Below, in pieces: positions 47,101-59,100 of a stretch of 64,000 nt of DNA. The stretch lies in assembly GCF_027244095.1 (NCBI RefSeq), contig NC_069661.1, positions 188,374,501 through 188,438,500 on the forward strand, given 5' to 3'. Every line of letters begins with the position of its first letter. Within the stretch, counting starts at the first letter, position 1. Below the pieces are notes generated by a model, which made no database searches, was not told where the DNA came from, and was given only the letters and a program-made list of their open reading frames with translations. The position numbers were made by a program, and so were the translations under genes. The DNA is from Hemicordylus capensis (Eukaryota; Chordata; Lepidosauria; Squamata; Cordylidae).

Positions 47101-50100
47101 CTGTCTGCCACTGCTTTCTTCACCCCATCTCCCACCACTTTCCCGGCACTACTTTCTTCACACACGCACCCCGCCACTTTCTTTATCCCACAGCTGCCGC
47201 TTTCTCCCCCCCCCACTTTCCCCTGTGCTGCTTTCTTCACACACCCCACCACCTTCTCACTTTCCCTGGTGCCTCTCTCTCGCCCATCCATCCATCCATC
47301 CATCCATCCATTTCTGTCCATTCACTCCCCCCTTCCCGCAGCTCGCACACAAACTGTCACGAGCAGGGGCGTAACGATAGGGGGGGCAGGCAGGGCACGT
47401 GCCCTGGGCGCCACCTTGGTGGGTCATGTGGGGGGGGCGCCAAAAAGTGCCACGACCCCCCCCGGATCGCACGGCAGCGGTGGGCGGCGGCGGATCGTCA
47501 TCGTGTGCCCCATGGCTTGTGGCGGCGTGGGAGTGAGCGTGGCGGTGGCGGGTGGCGGCGGGAGTGAGCGTGGCAGTGGCGGGTGGCGGCGGATCGCCGA
47601 GTGCAGCAGAGCTGCACAGTTGGGAAGCAATGCTGGGCCAGACGGCAGGCCTCGGCATCGCTCTGCTGCACTTGGCGATCCGCCGCCGCCCGCCACCGCC
47701 GCGCTCACTCCCACGCCGCCACAAGCCATGAGGGGCACACGATGACGATCCGCCGCCGCCCGCCACCACCGCGCTCACTCCCACGCCGCCACAAGCCATG
47801 AGGGGCACACAATGATGATCCGCCGCCGCCCACCACCACGCGATCCGCCACCGCCCACCACCACCGCTCACTCCTACGCCGCCACAAGCCATGAGGGGCA
47901 CACGATGATGATCCGCCGTCGCCCGCCACCGTCACGCGATCTGCCGCCGCCCGCCACCGCCGCGCTCACTCCGGGCGCAGGTATGTGGTGGGGCGGGGGG
48001 TGGGCGCAATTTCAGGGGCAGAGCTTGCCCTGGGCACCGTTTTCCCCAGCTACGCCTCTGGTCATGAGAGCTGCCACGTATGGGATTAGCGACAGGTACT
48101 TTTAAGATAAATATATAGATTCCTTTCTACTCCCTTGTTCCACTCCTGATTGCAGTTTCTAGTAGCTGCTTTTTAAAAATGCCAGAGGAAGGTTACATGG
48201 AACTTTATATAACATCTGGTGTGGCCCCAGGTTCCTCTGCATTTGGATAGGGATATTACTGTTAGTTTACTTTCACAACTTAGGCTGAAAAACTGTGACC
48301 TGTCCAAGGCCACTTCTTAAGTTTCGTGCCATCACAGAAAACAACATTTTTGAAAACTCAACGGGACTGAGTACATGTGAACGTGCTTCTCCAGGTGACC
48401 ACTATTCAGAATGCAGCAGCCAGGTTGGACTCTGGGTCAACTAGGAGAGACCATATTACTCCTGTGTTGAAAGAACTACACTGGCTGCTTATACGTTTCC
48501 AGGCAAAATACAAGGTGCTGGTTATTACCTATAAAGCCCTAAAAAGCTTAGGCCCTGGGTATTTAAGAGAACATTTTCCTCACCATGAGCTCCACCATCT
48601 TTTAAGATCATCTGGAGAGGTTCATCTGCGGTTGCCGCCAACTCGTCTGGCGGCTACTCGGGAACGGGCCTTCTCCATTGCTGCCCCTGGACTTTAGCAT
48701 GCTCCCTGTTGAAATAAGAGTCTCCCCATCTCTGGCAACTTTTAAAAAGGCACTGAAGACACATTTATTAACCCAGGCTTTTAATAAGATTTATGGTTTT
48801 AAATTTATAAAGTTGGTTTTAAATGATTTTAATGCTAATGATTTTAATGGTTAGATATTTTAATTAATATAGTTTTGATTTTGTTTTGGTTTTGATGTAA
48901 ACCTCCCTGAGCCATTTTTGGAAGGGCGGTATATAAATAAAATAAAATAATGTGGATATCTCACATTTATTTTGCTGTATGCTCATCAAACATAGAAACA
49001 GATGTGTGGTTTTTTTGTTTTTTTTTTAAATACAAGGATATTAGCATTGTGGTCAATCTTTTAAGTACACATTAAAATGTTGTCTTCGGGAATTTATAGA
49101 AATCCGCTGCCAAGTAAATGGCTAACACATGACGCAGCAAGCGGCACTTCCAAGACAGATGTGAGCTTGCTGCTTGCATGACATTTTCCAGACTGTGGTC
49201 ACCCCTAGCGCAGGTGGGGAAGGCTCCATGCTAATGACACTGTGCAGCAGAGCAGCTACACCCGACTCCCTCTGGGAATGCTGGGAGTCAAATGCAGCTG
49301 CTTTGATGCACAGTGTCATCTGCAAATTTGGCCACTTGGAAGTTAGGGTAAGCAGCGAAATGGCCAGATGTGCAGATGACACTAAACTATTGTGGGTCAT
49401 GAAATCCAAGACAGATTTTGAGAAGCTCTAAAAGGATCTCTCCAAAATGGGTGAATGGGCAACAAAATGACAAGTGCACTTCAATACAAGCAAGTGTAAA
49501 GTGAAGCATATTGGGGCAAAAAACCCCAGCTTCACATATACACTGATGGGGGTCTGAGCTGTCAGTGACTGACCAGGAGAAAGATCTTGGGGTCCTGGTG
49601 AACAACTCATTGAAAGTGTCGACTCAGTGTGTGGAAACTGAAAAAGGCCAATTCCATGCTAGGGAATCATTAGGAAGGGGATTTAAAATAAAAATGCTAA
49701 TATTATAATGCCCTTGTACAAAACTATGGTGTGGCCACATTTGGAGTACTGTGTACAGCTTTGGTCACATAAGGAGGACATTGTAGAACTGGGAAAGGTG
49801 CAGAAAAGGGTGACCAAGATGATCAGGAGCAGCCTCCTTTTGAGGGAAGGCTACAGCACCTGGGGCTTTGTAGTTTGGAAAAGAGGCGACTATTGGGAGA
49901 CATGATAGAGATGTATAAAATTATGCATGGAGTAGAGAGAGTGGACAGACACACACACCACCCCCCGCGACCAGCCGTCTCTCTCACAAGACTAGAAGCA
50001 GGGGTCATCACATGAAACTGAAGGTTGGGAAATTTAGGACCAACAGAAGGAAGTACTTTTTCACACAGCACATAATTAATCTACGGAATTCTCTGCCACA

Positions 50101-53100
50101 GGATGTGGTGATGGCTACTATCTTGGATGGCTTTAAAAGGGGTTTGTACAAATTCCTGGAGAACAGGTCTATCAATGACTACTAGTCTGGGGGCTATAGG
50201 TCACCTCCAGCAGCAGAGACAGGATACCCCTAAATACCAGTTGCAGGGGAGCAACAGCAAAAGAGAGGGCATGTTCTCACCTCTTGCCTGTGGGCTTCTC
50301 AGAGGCATCTGGTGGGCCACTGTGTAAAAGAGAATGCTGGATTAGATGGGCCTTAAGCCTGATCCAGCAGGGCTGTTCTTATGAGCCTTCCTGTTTTTAT
50401 GAACCTCCCTCACCTGCGCTTGGGGCGGCAACAAGCTAGTATGTGCCAACAACCAGCAAGCCTGCTTCTGCACGTTTCTCTGTGCAATATGTAAGCCTAC
50501 ATTTTTAAAAGGTGACTGAATGGTATCACATATTTGGGAGGGGAAAACTCCACCTCAGCACAGATAAAAAAATCTTACAACGAACAAGGCATTATAATGC
50601 AAATAAGATGTTTCTGCTGCAATCCTTGGCTTGTGTTCAGAGTATCTTTTTTGAAGCAGATCTGTTGTCACCTTCATTTGTTTTCTTTTTTAAACTTTTC
50701 AAGAGATGAAACTACCAAAGGTGGAATTTTAATCTAAATATCTCATGAGTCAATGGAAATCCCAAAAATAAAGAGAAACTTTGTGTCTAAATGCTCCAGG
50801 CCAATGTATAAGATGTATAAAACAGCAGATGTATAAAACAACCCCAAGTGCATTTGATTAGTACTACTACTACTGTCTATATACCACTTTTTAACAAACG
50901 TTCTCAAAGCGGTCTATATAGAAACAAAAGAACAAACAAGGGTGGTTCCCTGTCCCGAAAGGACTCTCAGTCTAAAAAGAATAAAAATGCAGACACCAGC
51001 AACAGCCACAGGAAGTTTACTGTGCTGGTGATAGATAGGGCCAGTTGCTCCCCCGCTGCTTAATACAAGAGATCCACCACTTTAAAAGGTGACTCTTTGC
51101 TCAGTGAGCAGTATTGTTTGGCTCTGTCTGTAGACAATGTGCCTGCTGATTAAGATGATGTTCTGTTCTTAGTAAATATATATTTGTAGTCACCTATGTT
51201 GGGAAGCAGCGATATAGGAAGGTGCTGGAAGTGCATGCTCACTTCAGTGACAACGGCAAAGGCATCATTTCATACTGCGCGGGAGGAAGGAAATGGTAAA
51301 TCCCTCCTGTATTCTACCAAGAAAACCACATGGCTCTGTGGTCACCAGGAGTCAACACCGAGTCGACGGCACAACCATTCCTTTCTTTTTTTTCCTGTTG
51401 ACCGAGGAAGGAGTAGAGCCACAGCAGTTGCTCTAGTCAGGCCCGTCCTTAGGGCGGGACGTAGTGATGTGCATGGTCCGGAGCAGTCCGGACCAGCACC
51501 AAAGGGGAGCCTATATTTTAGGGCGGGGAGGGCTTGTGTACCCCTCCTGCGCCTCTTTGCCCCCGCCAGTGGCCGTAATTTACTGTAAAATTGGGGCGCT
51601 GGAAACCAGCCGCCCCAGCCGCCGCCGCTTCCGCCGCCCCCCCCCCCCGCGAGCAAATTAGAGGGGAAAAAGGCTACTGCCTACAAGGAAGGGCTACTGC
51701 CGCCCTGCCGCCGCCACCCACCACCCCCCCACGAGTGCTCACCAAGTTAGAAGACTTTAGAGAGGAGCTCGCGAACAGAGCTCCTCTCTTATCGAAGCCT
51801 CCGGCCCAACTGGGGCCTTGGGCGCGTGCGCACGCGCGCTAGAGCTCTTCTTCCACTAGAGCTTTTGCCGGAGGCCCGGTCTACCCGGCTTCCTCCCGGC
51901 GGGTAGACCGGGCCTCCGGCAAAAGCTCTAGTGGAAGAAGAGCTCTAGCGCGCGTGCGCACGCGCCCAAGGCCCCAGTTGGGCCGGAGGCTTCGATAAGA
52001 GAGGAGCTCTGTTCGCGAGCTCCTCTCTAAAGTCTTCTAACTTGGTGAGCACTCGTGGGGGGGTGGCGGGTGGCAGCGGCAGGGCGGCAGTAGCCCTTCC
52101 TTGTAGGCAGTAGCCTTTTTCCCCTCTAATTTGCTCGCGGGGGGGGGGGGGCGCGGCGGAAGCGGCGGCGGCTAGGGCGGCTGGTTTCCAGCGCCCCAAT
52201 TTTACAGTAAATTACGGCCACTGGCGGGGGCAAAGAGGCGCGGGGGGGTAAACAAGCCCTCCCCGCCCTTAAAGCAATACCCCCCCACCCGGACCGGACC
52301 AACCAGGGCAGAACCGGTCCGGCAGTTCGGCCATTCTATAGAATGGCCACCGGACCGGTTCGGACACACACCTAGCGCCGGGACGACTGGTGCAATCGCC
52401 CTGGGCCCTGTGTTTGGAGGGGCCCTGCGATGGCGCTGCCGCAGTACTGGCACAAGCCGTGAGCAGCCTGCCTCGCCACTTGCTCGGCTCCAGCCTCCCA
52501 CTGGCCGCTCCCACTGCCATCCAGGAGGCAGCAAGTGGAGAGCAGCCTGCTCTACTTGGTGAGGCTGCCCCTGCCCGCATGCGCACCTCAGCTCTGGCAG
52601 TGGAGGCAGCGGTGTTGGCCAGCGAGTGTTGAGCAGCCTGCTCTGCTCGGCGAAGCTGCCTGTGCACCCACCTCAGCTTCCAGTGGCCGGCCCGACCGTC
52701 ATGTGTGCTGGGGCAGGGGGAGGGCGGGGTAAGTGACGGTGGCCGAGGCAGCAAGGCCCCACCCCAGCACATGCTGATCCACCCCCAGTCCCGCACCCCC
52801 CTAGGGACGGCCCTGGCTGTAGTCCCTGGTCAGTGGGCCGACTGACCACCTTCTCCAACTACTGCTGAGCTCCTACCTCCACCTTTCACTACTGGGCTCT
52901 GCCAATTTTCATATTTCAATCACTGGGTTGTTTCAATCTCCGAGATGAGCTGCAATATCTCAAACTGATTTTCAACCACATTGTCCCAACGATTCTCCCT
53001 AACTGGAGCTCAAAAGAGCCTGCTTGCAGATCTACTGGCATCTGGTTTAACAAGAAACCACTAATTCTCTGGTTACGGTGGGAAGCTCTTATAGCAGGGT

Positions 53101-56100
53101 GGCCAGTCTGAGGCTCTCTAGCTGTTGGACTACAACCCCCATCACCCCCAGTCACAATTTCCTGCAGCTAGGGATGGTGGGAGTTGTAGTTCAACACTTT
53201 ATTGTAGCTTGACAACAGCTGGAGAGCCTCAGACTGGCCACCTCTTTATTAGAGGCATAATAATCAAAGACTCTCATCATTATTATCATTACAGCAATTG
53301 ATTACACAAGCTTTCTCAGAACAAGATCTATTATGAAATGAAATTCAGCAAAATAAACTTACCTAGGTGGACTTGTTTAATGTATTCAATCAAAGCCCGT
53401 TTATTGTCATTCCAGAAGGACAGTAGCTCCCCTTGTGGTGGATATTTACAACATGATAGTTCCAATGTAATTTCAAAACACTGTCCCCAGACGTAGTTAA
53501 AATCCTGCATCCCACCTAAAGTAAATTGCTTAATTATATAGCTGAAGTATTAAGAAAGAAGCAAAAATTGTTTAGAATTCTCCTAGACTCCATGTCCAGC
53601 TGCCTCACCCATCTTGGGCCCCATATCTCCTGATGCTGGCTTGACTGATGGGTAAGCACTTGCATGGCAGGCATGGAGCAATCTTCCAGGCACCATCACT
53701 GGGTTTTACTAGTGCCACTTAGGGCTACCTACCATCTTGTTCTGCTGCTGCTACCAGCTCTTTTCTCTTGTTGCTGTTTGACTGGCCGAGTGTTAAAGTG
53801 GCTGCATCACATAGGAACATAGGAAGCTGCCATATACTGAGTCAGGCCCTTGGTCTATCTAGCTCAGTATTGTCTTCACAGACTGGCAGCAGCTTCTCCA
53901 AGGTTGCAGGCAGGAATCTCTCTCAGCCCTATCTTGGAGATGCCAGGGAGGGAATTTGAAACCTTCTGCTCTTCCCAGAGTGGCTCCATCCCCTGAGGGG
54001 AATATCTTACAGTGCTCACACTTCTAGTCTGCCTTTCATATGCAACCAGGGCAGACCCTGCTTAGCTAAGAGGACAAGTCATGCTTGCTACCATAAGACC
54101 AGCTCTCTTTTCCTAGACCAGCTCTCCTCTTCTGATCACGTGCCTGGTGGTGGCTACTGCCATGCATGAACAGGTTTTTTTAAAAATTGTGTCCTATGTT
54201 CAAACTAAGAATTGTATGCAAAGAATGCTTCTGGACATATTTCTGGACGGCAAAGAGCACTAACAGAGGCAAGGGGGATCAGCAAAAATCACTCTGCCTT
54301 TGCCCCATGAGTGCTCTGCAGCTCAACAAAATGTTGACTGAGCTCAGAACAGCCTTGCTGATCACGGACAGAGCTTCCTTAGAGCAGCAGACAGCTGTGC
54401 AACATGTGGGCCCCTGTGTACAACACCTTGAGTTCATTTCAATGATGCATGAGATTTAGAGTTCTGTTGAAACAAACATAAGAGTTGCATGGGTATGCAT
54501 CTCTAATACATGCTCGTGCCTTTATTCTTGTAGAACCAGGGGCGTAGCTATAATTGAACGAAAGGGTTCAAAGAACATGGGCCCCCAGCTCCTGAGGGCC
54601 CTCCAGATCCATCCCTTCCTATTTTCTCCATTGTCTCCCTCAATCTGAGGGGCCGCCAGAGAGAGGGATGAGCACGGGCCCCCTCTTCCCTACCTACGCC
54701 CCTGTGTAGAACTGCTGCGGAGAAGGTGAGAGGCAGCATGAGCAAAGTCAGAAAAAGAATGATTAGGGAATCGGCTTGTGAACCTTGTGAGCTAGTAGTT
54801 GGGTGTTTGCAGCTGCAGCCGCTAAACAGGCTTCACCCATGCCATGTGATGCCAACAGTGGTACTATTTCCTGTTTCTGCAAAGGTGTGTATATACTCTG
54901 CTGCAACGGGGTGGGGGTTCATCCTATAATTTCCACTCCACGTCCCCCCTGTTGGGCAACAGACCCATACAACATTGTGTTTATGGAAGAGCAGGGTCAT
55001 TCTTTATGCAGTAGTAACACACAAATTTGAGCTTCTCTCACACTATAGCACCATCTACAAATGCTGTTACTGTGGGATAAGATGCAAAAATGAAATTGAA
55101 TGTTCCCCCCAGCCAATGCAGCTTTGAAATTCACATAGTATCAAGATATGTGTGTGTAAACACATTAAAGCCTCATGTCTGGGGGGAAAACCCATATGAC
55201 ATACTCCTTAAGCATTCTGCATGCAATTAATACAGTTTGATAGATTTTAGTGGGTATTCATGATCCTTTCAAAGACACAGATATTGTTTGTCCTGAGATA
55301 AAGTACTGGACACCAGGACTGGAGCTTTGGAATACCAATGGATTTATCACTTAGCACTGTATAGCTCTCTCCTCCATTCTGCCGGAACCTCCAAACAAAC
55401 TACCTTAGACTAAATAAAGTTCTTGTGAATTCAAATGCTTGCCTGATTGTTTCTGTGTTTTTACCAAATTTGTTTCTGTGTTTGTACCAGTAGAAGATAT
55501 CCTACTGACCTTCCCTGTGATCATTATTAAACAGAACTATAGCACCTCAAACTTGGTTCACAAGAGCCATTTTTTAAAAAAAATGCAGAGATCTGACAAG
55601 CATTGCATAGTCCATGCAAAAAAGCAGAAACAATTAGGAACTACAGAGAAAAAGAACAACCTTACCTTTCAGGCTGTACCAGGCAAAGCCATTTGTAATG
55701 CCATCTGGAAAGTAATCCTGACATGCAAGCCCTTTATACATCGTGGCATGGTTGTTAGCATATGTTTTTGCAAGGTACACAAAAACATCATTATCTGGAG
55801 TTTTGCTAATGCCTTCTGGAGAAATAGTAGCTGTAGAAAGAGAGTGATCATAGCAGAAACCTAGTTAATATTTAACACACACACACACAGACAGACAACA
55901 CCACCACCACTACACACCAGTAAATATCATTTATATTATGCAAAGATATATAGGTTCTCTTGTATGAGTAGTTTGTCATGTGCTCAAATTTACATTTGTG
56001 GCTGCCACAGCAATTCCCCAACCACCCATCCAAACATTTCGATTGGAAGTGTAGCTTGGTTTATTGTCCATAGGAGTACTACTGACTTCTGTTATACAGT

Positions 56101-59100
56101 CAGCTTTGTTGTATGTTTTGGGGCTGAAAAGTGGCCTATACATTTTAATATATTTGATGGTCAAAAAACTTGCCCATTTTTTCACCATTTTCACCAAAAT
56201 TTGAAATAATTATTTTATACACCTGAATAAAGTTTGGACAAAAGGGGGTCAATTTGTCAATTCTCAGCACCTTTTAAACTTGCTGTAGCTGCAGCAATTT
56301 TTATCAGATATCCTTGCAATTAAGCACATTTCTAGACGTCATCAAGTAGATCACACATGCCAAGTTTCAATTCATTAGCACAACAGTTGTCATATTTATA
56401 AGCAATAGAAGTTTGAGGATTCTAATGGCAGAATCTTTTTTTTTCTTTTTTCTGCTGTACCCTTTAATGAAATATAAGGCAGACTTCAGGCTGAGAATTC
56501 CAAATAAGTCATGAAAATATCCCATTTTGCAGTCCCAGGATACCTTGGACTATAGATGTATACATTTTAAACATTATATCTGTGATGGAAGTTCCTAAAC
56601 AATTGTGATACCTGTGTGAGACAGACAATTAATTGGTGAGTCCTACGTGTGTAGATTAGTAGAAAGGTGAGTGGAGGTGTGTATATTATATTGCAGTGCT
56701 CTGTACATGGTGTTCCTTGGAAGAGAGCTCTTAAACATGTCCAAAATGTGGTTGCTAACTGGGACCAGACTCTGAGAACACATCTTATGAACTGCTCCTG
56801 GTTTCCCCGCAAGCACAATTCAAAGTGCTGGTGCTTCCCTCCAAAGATCCATATGGCTTGCGGCCTGGATACTTGAAGGACCATCCACTCCCATTTCAGC
56901 CTGCCCATGCCCAGAGATAATCCTTGGAAGCCAGCCCTCCTTTGGGACCTCCTGCTGTCGGAGGCAAGGCAAGTGGTGACTGGGGGTAAACATTCTTGGT
57001 GATGTCGCCATTTATGGAACACTTGCCCTAGGGAAGCATCTAATGAAGACCTCTTGATTTTCACAAAAGGTAAAAGTGTATCATCATGTCAGTGTCGACT
57101 CCTGGCACCCACAGAGCCCTGTGGTTTTCTTTGCTAGAATACAGGGGTTTACCATTGCCATATCCCACGCAGTATGAGATGATGCCTTTCAGCATCTTCC
57201 TATATCACAAGCCTTACCTGATATATTTTTAAGTTTGTGGGAGTTTTAAAAAAATTGATCTGTCTATTGTTTTATTATTTATGTTCTGTTTTCTGTCTCT
57301 TCTATTGTCTATTGTTTTATGATATATGTACTGTTTTCTATCTTTTCATATGAACCACCCTCACAATATCTATTGAAGGATGGTATGCACATTTATAAAT
57401 TATATTAACAAAAGATTATATATAAGAAACCCAAACTCTTCAGTACTTTACAATACAGAAGCTACAGTTCCGTCTTGTATGCATCTCATGCAGCATCAGT
57501 TATGAGCCTTCAATACATTTAGTTAATACAAACATTAGCTTACCTAAACTGCCATTGTCAAAAGGGTAACTAGCAACCAATGATCCACCATGCAGATTAG
57601 CAGATAGGACAAACATCCCATTTATTATCCAGTCCATCACTGCTTGAGTCTCTGGCTGGATCGTGACATTATTACAGAAGAAAGGATCTGGAAAATCTCT
57701 GTTCAAATCTTGGTAATTACTATTGTACCTTAAAGAGACAAAATGAATTTTTAATAGGCTGCAGTCCTAAATCTACCTACTTAAAAATGTATTTTGGACT
57801 GATATGCTGGATTGTCACATGTCTGTTTAAAGACCAAACCTCTTCTAACAGGTCTCTAGAATGCTGTTGGCAATTAAACAATGGTTAAGCTGTATATTGG
57901 TGTTCTTGGTTAAGAAAAACTGATATACTTGCGGAACAACCTGGCCAATGTAACATGTGCTTTGAACACGGCGTTTGTAATACAGTACAAGGTATCTGAA
58001 GAGCTATTACCCCTGCAAGCAAACAAGGTCAGCGGCTGACATACTGTGCAAGGATATGTCAGCTTCGTAACATTGCTTTTGCACATTTTGTGTAAGTTGC
58101 GCAAATGCAACATTAGCATAAAATGTGTCACACAAGACTAAGCCTATTATTTCCAGTGGGCTTACTCCCATGTAACTATTTGCACAACTTGTTCATGCAA
58201 ACCGTGCAAATGCAACATTAGTGGCTGATGTACTCTTACACAGTATATCAGCCACTGTAAATATTTAGTCCAACTTCTGGGATAAAAGTGTTTCCTACAG
58301 ACACAGAGTACATCATATTTTTCAGCTGCTGCGCTTAAAAAAAAAGCACCACTGATTGCATCCGTCTGCAGTCATGCTAGCTGCTTGTTATATTCTTCAT
58401 TTTGTGAAGAATCTGGCAACAGCTGACCAAAACAAGTATGCAAACCTGTCATTCTGTTGTAGTGTAATAAATGAAATCATACATTTGAGCATGAGCTTAT
58501 GATGGAGAAGAAACATTAATGTGAAAAATAAAGTAAAATGAGTGTGCAGCAAATCTAGCATTTTGCTGTTTGTTTGGGCAGGTGACCATGACATAAGAAC
58601 AGCCCTGCTGGATCAGGCCCAAGGCCCATCTAGTCTAGCATCCTGTTTCACACAGTGGCCCACCAGATGCCTCTGGGGAGCCCACAGGCAAAAGGTATGT
58701 GCATGCCCTCTCTCCTGCTGTTGCTCCCCTGCAACTGGCATTGAGAGGCATTGTGCCTCTGAGGCTGGAGATGGCCCACAGCCACCAGACTAGTAGCCAT
58801 TGATAGACCTGTCCTCCATGAATCTGTCTAAGCTGCTTTTAAAGCCATCCAAGCTGGTGGCCATCACCACATCGCATGGCAAGGAATTCCATAGATTAAT
58901 TATGCACTGTGTGAAAAAGTACTTCCTCTTGTCGGTCCTAAATTTCCCAGCCTTCCGTTTCTTGGGGTGACCCCTAGTTCTACTGTTGAGAGAGGGAGAA
59001 AAATTTCTCTCTGTCCACCCTCTCCACTCCATGCACAATTTTATACACTTCAATCATGTCTCTCCTTAGTCGCCTCTTTTCCAAGGTAAAGAGCCCCAGA

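Larger units (their letters stand above)
46948..48119 (-). mobile_element. Non-autonomous Helitron interrupted by a hAT MITE
   Basis: Read on the - strand it starts A|TCTATATATTTATC and ends CAGTCAAGCTAG|T. The sequence before the end (GCGCAGATGCTGTGTGC) can form a small hairpin. The 5' part (CTAATCCCATACGTGGCAGC) matches the 26.4-kb Helitron. A later hAT insertion lies at 47364-48060. Confidence 0.75.

Noticed and set aside
46953-47935. Open frames of 204, 252 and 214 codons
   Set aside because: They overlap each other in a GC-rich Helitron/hAT nest with internal repeats and show no protein domain.
51342-52796. Open frames up to 175 codons, with near-identical 83- and 84-codon frames on opposite strands
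   Set aside because: By-products of the 913-bp palindrome and the outer MITE.
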